From: Enterobacter sp. Cy-643
GTDB lineage: Bacteria > Pseudomonadota > Gammaproteobacteria > Enterobacterales > Enterobacteriaceae
Assembly: GCF_011752815.1 (NCBI RefSeq)
Contig: NZ_VWWV01000004.1
Span: forward strand, 248,001 to 312,000
Reading direction: 5' to 3'
Length of the DNA: 64,000 nt
Made by a program: the position numbers and the translations under genes
Notes under the pieces: model-generated
The model's input: the letters and a program-made list of their open reading frames with translations, nothing else
Databases searched by the model: none
Told to the model about the DNA's origin: nothing
Shown: positions 25,615 through 32,517 of the stretch, one piece after another
How positions within the stretch are numbered: position 1 is the first letter of the stretch
Layout: each line of letters begins with the position of its first letter

Positions 25615-25643
25615 ATTATGTGAATCAGCGTGAGGGTTAACAA
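25615..25643 (-). promoter_or_regulatory. Candidate promoter of the monooxygenase-like/AhpD-like/dehydrogenase operon
   Basis: On the minus strand, TTGTTA (25643-25638) and CATAAT (25620-25615) are separated by 17 bases, about 113 bases upstream of the first gene. The rest of the 286-base spacer at 25503-25788 shows no gene; it must also hold the rightward promoter of the EamA gene. Confidence 0.4.
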
Positions 25644-25788
25644 ATGACTTAATCTTGACTGTCGAGATAGATTTTCTTCTTTGCTGGGCGGGATTTTTGC
25701 TGGCCTGGTGATTCTTGTTCATTGTGGATCTGTTGGCCGCGCGGCGATTGCGCAGAATGGAAAACCAATCTGAAGACCCGGAGTTGCT

Positions 25789-26691
25789 ATGCACATCAAA
25801 AACACGTTGCCGCTAAGTCAGCCGACAACTCACCCGCAAACCCGAGGCTGGATCAGCGGCTTTTTGGGGATGCTTATTTTTAGCGGTTCGCTGCCTGCGA
25901 CGCGCGTTGCGGTGCTGGAGCTTGATCCTCTTTTTCTGACGGCGATCCGGGCCACTCTTGCGGCGCTGCTGGCGGCCGGCACGCTGCTGATTTTGCGGCA
26001 GCCGCGGCCGCTGCGGAAAGATTGGTTGCCGCTTTGCCTGGTGGCTGTCGGCGTGGTGCTGGGTTTCCCGCTGCTGACTGCCCTGGCTTTGCAGCACACG
26101 ACCTCTGCGCATTCGCTGGTTTATGTCGGCCTGCTGCCGCTGGCGACCGCCTGTTTTGGCGTGCTGCGCGGAGGAGAAAGGCCAAAAGCGGCTTTCTGGC
26201 TATTTTCTCTGGTAGGGGCCGCGCTGGTGGCGGGTTTTGCTTTGCGCCACGGGACAGCGAGTAGCTGGCAGGGCGATGCGCTGATGCTGGGCGCCATTGC
26301 GCTGTGCGGGCTGGGTTATGCCGAAGGAGCGGTGCTAACCCGGCGGTTGGGCGACTGGCAGGTGATTTCGTGGGCTTTGGTGATTTCTCTGCCGCTTAGC
26401 GCCGTGGCTGCTGCTTTTACCGTCCCATCGGCGGAGACTTCCATCAGCGCTCAGGCGTGGTTCGCGCTGGGTTACGTGTCGCTGTTCAGTATGTGGATAG
26501 GGTTTATTTTCTGGTATCGCGGCCTGGCGCTGGGCGGGATTGCCGCCGTCGGGCAACTGCAATTGTTACAGCCCTTTTTTGGTCTGTTGCTTGCAGGACT
26601 GCTGCTGCATGAAGAAGTACATACATCGATGATCGCCGTGATGCTTGGCGTGCTGGTTTGCGTGTTCGGCGCGAAGCGCTTTTCCCGCTAA
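25789..26691 (+). CDS. EamA family (DMT superfamily) transporter
   Basis: A 300-residue inner-membrane protein with ten hydrophobic segments in two repeated EamA domains (about 20-150 and 165-295). The second repeat includes GYVSLFSMWIGFIFWYRGLALGGIAAVGQLQLLQPFFGLLLAGLLLHEE, the conserved EamA end. Such transporters export amino acids or metabolites; the substrate is not visible. GGAG lies about 9 bases before the ATG. It is divergent from the alcohol dehydrogenase operon and convergent with the ClpP-like gene. Confidence 0.85.
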   Translation: MHIKNTLPLSQPTTHPQTRGWISGFLGMLIFSGSLPATRVAVLELDPLFLTAIRATLAALLAAGTLLILRQPRPLRKDWLPLCLVAVGVVLGFPLLTALALQHTTSAHSLVYVGLLPLATACFGVLRGGERPKAAFWLFSLVGAALVAGFALRHGTASSWQGDALMLGAIALCGLGYAEGAVLTRRLGDWQVISWALVISLPLSAVAAAFTVPSAETSISAQAWFALGYVSLFSMWIGFIFWYRGLALGGIAAVGQLQLLQPFFGLLLAGLLLHEEVHTSMIAVMLGVLVCVFGAKRFSR

Positions 26692-26720
26692 AAAGAAAAA
26701 CCGCCGGTGAAGGCGGTTTC
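26691..26720. terminator. Terminator between EamA and ClpP-like genes
   Basis: AAACCGCC (26698-26705) and GGCGGTTT (26712-26719) flank a 6-base loop. Read on the minus strand it is followed by TTTTTCTTTT, so it serves mainly the ClpP-like gene. Confidence 0.75.
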
Positions 26721-26727
26721 TCAGAGG

Positions 26728-27333
26728 TTAGTCGATATTCAGCTCGGAGAAGCTGGTAATGACTTTGCCGACAATCCCGTAGTCGATAGCTTCTTTCGGC
26801 GACATCCAGTAGTTACGGTCGGTGTCCTGCTTCACCTTCTCCAGCGGCTGGCCGGTAGCTTCTGAGATCATCTTGTTCACGCGGTCGTGCATGCGAATAA
26901 TCTCTCTGGCTTCGATCTCAATGTCCGTGGCCTGGCCGCGCACGCCGCCCAGCGGCTGGTGGATCATAAAGCGCGTGTTTGGTAACGAATAGCGGTGCTT
27001 TTTGTCCGCCGCGAGGAAGATGGTGATCCCGGCGCTGGCAACCCAGCCGGTGCCGATGATATGGACTTCCGGCTTGATGAATTTGATCACGTCATGAATG
27101 GTGTCCGCCGCCTCAACGTGGCCGCCCTGGCTGTTGAGGTACAGCTTGATTGGCTTGTCGTTAATGCTTTGCAGTAGCAGAAGTTGGGCAACCACCTCTT
27201 TGGTGATCGCCTGAGTGATTTCGCCGGAGATAATAATTGAGCGGGAATCCAGCATTTTTTGCTGCATCAGCCCCGACGCATTGGCAGGGGTGGCGCTTTC
27301 TTCAGGTTCATCTTTTTCTAAATAGGTCAGCAT
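26728..27333 (-). CDS. ClpP-like protease subunit, second paralogue with Ser-His-Asn
   Basis: A 201-residue member of the ClpP family, divergent from housekeeping ClpP. The nucleophile is S100 in GTGWVASAGITI and the histidine is H125 in RFMIHQPLGGVRGQATDIEIEAREI. Aligned on KQDTDRNYWMSPKEAIDYGIV, the catalytic Asp of E. coli ClpP (D185) corresponds to N174. The glycine-rich strand reads LNSQGG instead of NSPGG. No Clp ATPase gene is adjacent. The start has CAGGAG 8 bases upstream and sits 19 bases after the MocR stop codon, so the two may be co-transcribed. It may form mixed rings with the main ClpP; that is inference. Confidence 0.88.
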   Translation of the reverse strand: MLTYLEKDEPEESATPANASGLMQQKMLDSRSIIISGEITQAITKEVVAQLLLLQSINDKPIKLYLNSQGGHVEAADTIHDVIKFIKPEVHIIGTGWVASAGITIFLAADKKHRYSLPNTRFMIHQPLGGVRGQATDIEIEAREIIRMHDRVNKMISEATGQPLEKVKQDTDRNYWMSPKEAIDYGIVGKVITSFSELNID

Positions 27334-27352
27334 AATCAGGCTCCTGCCAGTT

Positions 27353-28858
27353 TCATTGTGTAATCAGGGATGCACTTGAGCATAGCACTTCATTCAGACG
27401 CTGCACGGCGCGAACGATCTCTTCGTCGCTGTAGCCGCCGAGGCCAAGCAGAATGCCGGATTTCTGCTTTTCTGGGGTAAACATGTGCGACACCGCGCGA
27501 ACGGCGATTCCGGCCCGCATTGCCCGCTCCACAACATGATGATCGTCCAGGCCCTGACGCAGCCAAAGCACCATGTGCATGCCCTGGTCGCAGGGCTGAA
27601 GCCAGGCCACGTCCGGGGAAATGTATTGTTCTACCGCCGCCATTAATACGCGGCGTTTTTCAGCATAAACACCGCGCATTTTGCGCAGGTGGCGATCGAG
27701 GTGCCCCTCCGAAATAAAGCTCGCCAGCACGTGCTGGTCGGCCCCTGGCGGCTGCCTGTCCATCAGAATTCGCGCCCCGCAGAAGGCAGAAACCAGCTGC
27801 TTTGGCACTACGGCGTAGCCAAGGCGCAGCGACGGGAAGAGGATTTTGCTGAAGGTGCCGAGGTAGATAACGTTCTCCGGCCCCAGGCCCTGCAGCGCCG
27901 GGAACGGGTGGCCCGCGTAGCGCATCTCGCTGTCGTAGTCGTCTTCAATGATCCAGGCCTGGCTTGCCTGCGCCCATTCCAGCAATGCGGCGCGGCGCGA
28001 CATGCTGAGCGGCATGCCTAACGGGTACTGGTGCGAGGGCGTGACAAACGCAGCGCGGGCATTGGGAGCCAGCTTTTTCCCCAGTTCAACGTCCAGTCCT
28101 TCGTCGTCCACGGCGACTCTGACCATTGTCCGATCGCGGAACATCGTCTCAAACAGCGAGGTGGCCCCAGGGTAGCCAGGCTCCTCCATCCAGACGGCAT
28201 CGCCCGCTTCCAGCAGGATTTGCAGCGTCAGATACAGGCCGTGCTGGTTGCCGGAGGTGATAATGACCTGCTCCGGGGTGCAGCGCACCGAGCGCGACTT
28301 TCTGACGTATTCACAGATAGCTTCACGTAAAACCAGAACGCCTTGCGGGTCGGCATAGCCCGACGGGGCACCTGCGCCTCGTGCCCGAATGCGGTTGCCT
28401 AACCTGCGCCACACGTCGTCCGGAGCCGTGTCCCCAACCGGAACGGAAACGGCAAACGGCTTCGGCGCCAGCGTTTTAAGCTGCTCGCCAACTCTGGCAA
28501 AGGCCTGAGCCTGGGCAGACAGCGGGATGGCTGCCGCTGTACGAGCCGCCGGTTCGGGTTGCGGGCTTTCCGGGGCGTAGGCCACGCGGGTGCCAGAGCC
28601 GTGTTTCGACTCCAGAAACCCTTCTGCAACCAGCTGCTCGAACGCTTCCAGTACGGTGCCACGCGCCACGCTAAGGGCGCCCGACAAGACGCGGGTGGAG
28701 GGCAGCAGATCGCCGCTTTTCAGTTCACCTTTGTGAATGGCGTTTTTCAGCGCTTTGGCCAGCTGCAAACTAAGCTGCCCGCTGCGGCGGTCAAGCTCGC
28801 CAATGGCGGGGATATCTACGGCTCGGGCTTTACGTGACATGAATTGTGGCTCGGTCAT
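27353..28858 (-). CDS. MocR/PdxR family regulator (GntR helix-turn-helix fused to aminotransferase domain)
   Basis: A 501-residue protein. The N-terminal GntR winged helix (LQLAKALKNAIHKGELKSGDLLPSTRVLSGALSVARGTVLEAFEQLVAEGFLESKHGSGTRV, about 31-92) is joined to a fold-type I aminotransferase-like domain (about 130-490). The PLP-lysine region YLGTFSKILFPSLRLGYAVVP is near residue 330, with EDDYDSEMRY before it. Such regulators sense PLP or amino-acid-PLP adducts. It is divergent from a PaiB-like gene and is probably followed in the same transcript by the ClpP-like gene. Confidence 0.9.
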   Translation of the reverse strand: MTEPQFMSRKARAVDIPAIGELDRRSGQLSLQLAKALKNAIHKGELKSGDLLPSTRVLSGALSVARGTVLEAFEQLVAEGFLESKHGSGTRVAYAPESPQPEPAARTAAAIPLSAQAQAFARVGEQLKTLAPKPFAVSVPVGDTAPDDVWRRLGNRIRARGAGAPSGYADPQGVLVLREAICEYVRKSRSVRCTPEQVIITSGNQHGLYLTLQILLEAGDAVWMEEPGYPGATSLFETMFRDRTMVRVAVDDEGLDVELGKKLAPNARAAFVTPSHQYPLGMPLSMSRRAALLEWAQASQAWIIEDDYDSEMRYAGHPFPALQGLGPENVIYLGTFSKILFPSLRLGYAVVPKQLVSAFCGARILMDRQPPGADQHVLASFISEGHLDRHLRKMRGVYAEKRRVLMAAVEQYISPDVAWLQPCDQGMHMVLWLRQGLDDHHVVERAMRAGIAVRAVSHMFTPEKQKSGILLGLGGYSDEEIVRAVQRLNEVLCSSASLITQ

Positions 28859-28870
28859 ATTGCTTTAATC

Positions 28871-28890
28871 TGGTTCTTTATCATAAACCA
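28871..28890. promoter_or_regulatory. Candidate operator between MocR and PaiB-like genes
   Basis: TGGTT (28871-28875) and AACCA (28886-28890) form an inverted repeat with a 10-base spacer in the 78-base divergent region. This is a plausible MocR-type site. Confidence 0.35.
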
Positions 28891-28936
28891 CTTCGAACAT
28901 AAGCTGGGCAAAATTAGCGCAAATAAAGGTCTGTCC

Positions 28937-29578
28937 ATGTATATTCCTCGCCCTTTTCAGGAGCCCGATATTGCTGTGCTGCGGCGGCTAATTCAGGCCA
29001 ATCCTCTGGGTCTGCTCATCGTGCCAATTGAAGGCGTGCTGGAAGCGTTTGATATTCCCTTTGAGCTTTGCCCTGATGCGGGTGAATTCGGCACGCTCCG
29101 CGCGCATATCGCCCGCGCGAATCCCTTATGGCGCGGCCTTCAACCCGAGCAGGACGTGCTGGTGGTGTTCCGTGGCGCACAAGGTTATATCTCCCCGAGC
29201 TGGTATCCGGGTAAGCAGGAGCATCACAAAGAGGTGCCGACCTGGAACTACCAGACCGCGCAGGCGCGGGGGAGGATTGCGGTGCGGGACGATGCGGATT
29301 TTGTTCTTCGGCAGATAACCAGTCTGACACAGCAGCAGGAAGCGCGGATGAACCTCCCGTGGCAGGTAAGCGATGCGCCTCCGGCGTTTATCGGCGCTAT
29401 GCTGAAAGCGATTGTCGGCATAGAAATCCCGCTGACCTCGCTTGTCGGCAAGAACAAGCTCGGGCAGAACAAGAAGCGGGAGGATCAGGCCGGGGCGGCA
29501 AAGGGGTTGATGGCAAACGGCGAACTGGGTATTGGCGAGGCCATGCTGGACAGCCTCGCCGGGCGCGAGAAAGAGTAA
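28937..29578 (+). CDS. FMN-binding negative transcriptional regulator (PaiB family)
   Basis: A 213-residue PaiB-like protein with a split-barrel flavin-binding fold. The N-terminus MYIPRPFQEPDIAVLRRLIQANPLGLLI and the central VVFRGAQGYISPSWYP...HHKEVPTWNYQTAQARGRI are diagnostic. Family members bind FMN or heme degradation products; a direct DNA-binding role is established only for Bacillus PaiB. The ATG at 28937 (AAAGG upstream) was chosen over an upstream in-frame start that overlaps the MocR promoter. It is probably the target of the divergent MocR regulator. Confidence 0.88.
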   Translation: MYIPRPFQEPDIAVLRRLIQANPLGLLIVPIEGVLEAFDIPFELCPDAGEFGTLRAHIARANPLWRGLQPEQDVLVVFRGAQGYISPSWYPGKQEHHKEVPTWNYQTAQARGRIAVRDDADFVLRQITSLTQQQEARMNLPWQVSDAPPAFIGAMLKAIVGIEIPLTSLVGKNKLGQNKKREDQAGAAKGLMANGELGIGEAMLDSLAGREKE

Positions 29579-29584
29579 CCGGCA

Positions 29585-30634
29585 TTATCCCGGCAGGCGT
29601 TTTTTCGGCCTGCCGGGGCCCAGCAGAATTGCCAGCTTCGCTCCGCCCTGGGTCGATTCCATGAGGATCTTACACACGCTGGTGAGTGGCACCGAGAGCA
29701 GCATGCCTACCGGACCGAGCAGCCAGCCCCAGAAGAGCAGGGAGAGAAATACCACAAAGGTCGACATCCCCAGCCCACGCCCCATCATGCGGGGCTCCAG
29801 AATATTCCCCAGCACCATATGCACCACCAGGAACAGCGCCCCGACCATCAGCATCTCATAGGTGCCGTTGAGCAGCAGAGCCTGAATCATCGGCGGCACG
29901 GCGGAGATAACCGACCCAATGTTGGGAATGTAGTTGAGCAAGAAGCCCAGCACGCCCCACATCAGCGCAAACTGCACGCCCAGCAGCTTTAGCCCCAGCC
30001 AGATAACGATCCCGGTCAGTAAACTGATAAAGGTTTTCAGCGCCAGATAGTGGGTAACGCCTTTCAGCGCGCGGTGCATGCCGGCGATATGCAGCTTAGG
30101 GTTTGCCAGGGCAAAACGGAGTTTATAAGGCACATGGCGCACCTCAAACAGCATAAAAATCACCGTCATTGCCAGTAAAAGAACGCTGGCCATTGCCCCG
30201 GAAAGCCCGGTCATCAGCGCTGTGGCAAAGGTCATTAGTTTGTCGGAGTCCAGCTTTTGCAGCAGGCGTTCCGGCGACAGCGGCAGGTGTAAAAACGGCA
30301 TCGCGTGCTCGATTTCACGCACTTTCTGCGTCAGCAGTTTGTTGAACTGCGGCATCTGTTCCATGAAGTCATTCATCGATGTTGCCAGGACGCCGACCAG
30401 CAGCGTGAGCATCACCAGCATGACCAGCACCACGATGCCGATCGCCAGCGGGCGATTAACGCCGCGGCGCATAAACCAGGTCACCAGCGGATTGAGAACA
30501 ATGGCGAAAAATACGGCCAGCAGCAGCTGAACGATGATGTCAGCCGCGGCGTGAATACCGGCGAGAATGATCACCAGTGCCGCGAGCTTGAGCAAAATAT
30601 GCAGGCCGGTCTTATCAGGTTGTGGGGCTGTCAT
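29585..30634 (-). CDS. yhhT: AI-2E family transporter YhhT
   Basis: A 349-residue inner-membrane protein of the PerM/AI-2E exporter family, close to E. coli YhhT in length. There are about eight hydrophobic segments. The conserved C-terminal half contains LGFLLNYIPNIGSVISAVPPMIQALL (about 228-253) and VHMVLGNILEPRMMGRGLGMSTFVVFLSLLFWGWLLGPVGMLLSVPL. The transported substrate is not known. In E. coli yhhS lies between dcrB and yhhT; here it is missing and dcrB is the direct upstream neighbour. The basic tail GRPKKRLPG is cytoplasmic. Confidence 0.92.
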   Translation of the reverse strand: MTAPQPDKTGLHILLKLAALVIILAGIHAAADIIVQLLLAVFFAIVLNPLVTWFMRRGVNRPLAIGIVVLVMLVMLTLLVGVLATSMNDFMEQMPQFNKLLTQKVREIEHAMPFLHLPLSPERLLQKLDSDKLMTFATALMTGLSGAMASVLLLAMTVIFMLFEVRHVPYKLRFALANPKLHIAGMHRALKGVTHYLALKTFISLLTGIVIWLGLKLLGVQFALMWGVLGFLLNYIPNIGSVISAVPPMIQALLLNGTYEMLMVGALFLVVHMVLGNILEPRMMGRGLGMSTFVVFLSLLFWGWLLGPVGMLLSVPLTSVCKILMESTQGGAKLAILLGPGRPKKRLPG

Positions 30635-30714
30635 GCAGACGTCCGATCGGGAAAAGGTGCTTTTAGTGTAGTGCTTCCTGGCGGGGTGGCGGTGGCATTC
30701 TGTCTGAAAATGAA

Positions 30715-30747
30715 GGAAAAAAATGGCCCCGCGAAGGCGGAGCCATT
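30715..30747 (-). terminator. Rho-independent terminator of dcrB
   Basis: On the minus strand AATGGCTCCGC and GCGGGGCCATT form an 11-bp stem (one G-U pair) around a CTTC loop, followed by seven T. It starts 18 bases after the dcrB stop. Confidence 0.85.
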
Positions 30748-30764
30748 GATGTATCGTGCGGCGA

Positions 30765-31322
30765 TTATTTGATGGCGATGGTGTTGATGATGTTTTCCGC
30801 GTTGGTCTGTGCCAGCTGCTGGTTATCCGCAGGCAGGGTGATCTGCATGGTCAGCAGTTTATCGTCCACTTTGCCAATGATGATGGAAGAGTAGGCGGTC
30901 TGCCCTTTGGCGGAGATCACGCTGTCCAGCTGCTGCAGCGTGTGGCCTTTAATCTCGATGGATTTGTTGGTCACAACCTGAAGCTGCGGGTCGCGCGCGC
31001 GCTGCTGCTCTTCCAGGCCTTTTGCCAGCGTGGCAAGGTCGCTAGTAGGGTTGTCGCTGACAATCACGATCACCGCTTTCTGGCCGGTTGCGTCAGAATA
31101 AACGTGCATGTTGTTGGACTGGGTGCCCACCTTGCCGCTCTGATCGCTCATGTCCGCTGGCAGAGCAAAGCTCAGCTTGCCGTCCAGCAGTTCAACAGGC
31201 TGACCGCTGGCGCTGCTGGCTTCCGGCGCGCCGGCGGTGGCGGTTTTGCTGTCGTTATTATCACAGGCGGCAAGACCCACTACCAGCAGGCCAATACCGA
31301 CATATTTTACCAGTTTGCGCAT
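30765..31322 (-). CDS. dcrB: Inner-membrane lipoprotein DcrB
   Basis: A 185-residue lipoprotein, the same length as E. coli DcrB, which is needed for phage C1 and C6 entry and helps lipoprotein maturation. The signal sequence [19 protein letters not shown] ends in the lipobox LAAC (lipidated Cys20). The mature part matches DcrB (NLLDGKLSF-type start [23 protein letters not shown], then [29 protein letters not shown]). I used the ATG at 31322 with AAGGAAG upstream, not the in-frame ATG at 31346. It follows yhhQ and ends at its own terminator. Confidence 0.95.
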   Translation of the reverse strand: MRKLVKYVGIGLLVVGLAACDNNDSKTATAGAPEASSASGQPVELLDGKLSFALPADMSDQSGKVGTQSNNMHVYSDATGQKAVIVIVSDNPTSDLATLAKGLEEQQRARDPQLQVVTNKSIEIKGHTLQQLDSVISAKGQTAYSSIIIGKVDDKLLTMQITLPADNQQLAQTNAENIINTIAIK

Positions 31323-31394
31323 CGCGTTCTTCCTTTCCGTTAGCAAGCCAAAAGGCTAATCCTTGCATCTTAACACAAGATATTCAGCCCGCGT

Positions 31395-32060
31395 TTAACC
31401 AGGCTGCAGCGCGGAGATTTCAGATTTATCTGCGAGGCGTTTCAACAGCATATTCAGCAGAACGCCGTACATCGGCAGGAAGAATACCAGGCTGATAAGC
31501 ACTTTGAAGCAGTAATCGACCACGGCGATTTCTACCCAGTGCTGGGCCATAAAGGCGTCCGGGCTGCGCCAGAAAGCGATAAAGAAAAACGACAGCGTAT
31601 CGCTCACGTTACCGAACAGCGTGGATACCGTAGGCGCCAGCCACCAGCAGTGATTCTGGCGCAGGCGGTTAAAGACGTGCACGTCCAGAATCTGGCCGAG
31701 CGCGTAAGCCATGAAGCTGGCAACCGCGATACGGGCAACAAACAGGTTGAAGTGGGTTAGCGCTTCAAAGCCCTGCCAGCTTCCCATGTAAAACAGCGAG
31801 GAGATGCCGTAGGAAATCACCAGCGCCGGGATCATCACCGCGAAAATAATCCGCCGCGCCAGCGGAGCGCCAAAAATACGCACCGTGAGGTCGGTCGCGA
31901 GGAAGATAAACGGGAAGCTGAAGGCGCCCCAGGTGGTATGAAACCCGAAGACGGAGACCGGAAGCTGAACCAGATAGTTGCTGGAGGTGATCACCAGCAA
32001 ATGAAAAAGCGATAGCCAAAACAGCGCATTAGTGCGCTGGCGAGTGCTGAACTGCATCAT
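31395..32060 (-). CDS. yhhQ: Queuosine precursor transporter
   Basis: A 221-residue inner-membrane protein with six hydrophobic segments, matching E. coli YhhQ through its length (LFHLLVITSSNYLVQLPVSVFGFHTTWGAFSFPFIFLATDLTVRIFG and LFGNVSDTLSFFFIAFW). It imports the queuosine precursors preQ0 and preQ1. Two adjacent ATG codons (32060, 32057) are possible starts, with AAAAGG upstream. It is divergent from tusA and leads into dcrB, as in E. coli. Confidence 0.95.
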   Translation of the reverse strand: MMQFSTRQRTNALFWLSLFHLLVITSSNYLVQLPVSVFGFHTTWGAFSFPFIFLATDLTVRIFGAPLARRIIFAVMIPALVISYGISSLFYMGSWQGFEALTHFNLFVARIAVASFMAYALGQILDVHVFNRLRQNHCWWLAPTVSTLFGNVSDTLSFFFIAFWRSPDAFMAQHWVEIAVVDYCFKVLISLVFFLPMYGVLLNMLLKRLADKSEISALQPG

Positions 32061-32234
32061 GTTGTAGCCTTTTTAGTAGTGGGGTGAGGGAACCCAGTCA
32101 AAAATGTAAAGCACGGGGATGATACTGCTTTAGTTTCTCAATGCAATGGTTAATTTTAACGCAATCGTTCACGCGGCTTGCGCCAGATTTTACCCGGCGT
32201 AAACTAGCGCGGTTTTTGACGACCTGAGAGTACT

Positions 32235-32480
32235 ATGACCGATTTGTTCGCAACCCCTGACCACACGCTGGATGCTCTTGGCCTGCGCTGCCCGGAGCCG
32301 GTGATGATGGTGCGCAAAACCGTGCGCAATATGCCCGTCGGTGAAACGCTGTTGGTGATCGCCGATGACCCGGCCACTACGCGCGATATCCCCGGTTTCT
32401 GCCGCTTTATGGAGCACGAACTGGTGGCCAGCGAAACCGACGCGCTGCCTTACCGCTATTTGCTGCGTAAAAGTCATTAA
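32235..32480 (+). CDS. tusA: Sulfurtransferase TusA
   Basis: An 81-residue sulfur-carrier protein, formerly SirA. The TusA signature [22 protein letters not shown] carries the sulfur-accepting cysteine (C19). It receives sulfur from IscS and passes it to TusBCD for 2-thiouridine in tRNA, and it also affects molybdenum cofactor synthesis. It is convergent with zntA across 37 bases, as in E. coli. Confidence 0.97.
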   Translation: MTDLFATPDHTLDALGLRCPEPVMMVRKTVRNMPVGETLLVIADDPATTRDIPGFCRFMEHELVASETDALPYRYLLRKSH

Positions 32481-32517
32481 ACGAGGCGCATGTTCGCGCC
32501 CCGTTATCTCTCGAAAA

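Noticed and set aside
16238-29578. Prophage or integrative element
   Set aside because: No integrase, transposase, attachment-site repeats or tRNA gene is visible; genes have backbone-like composition.
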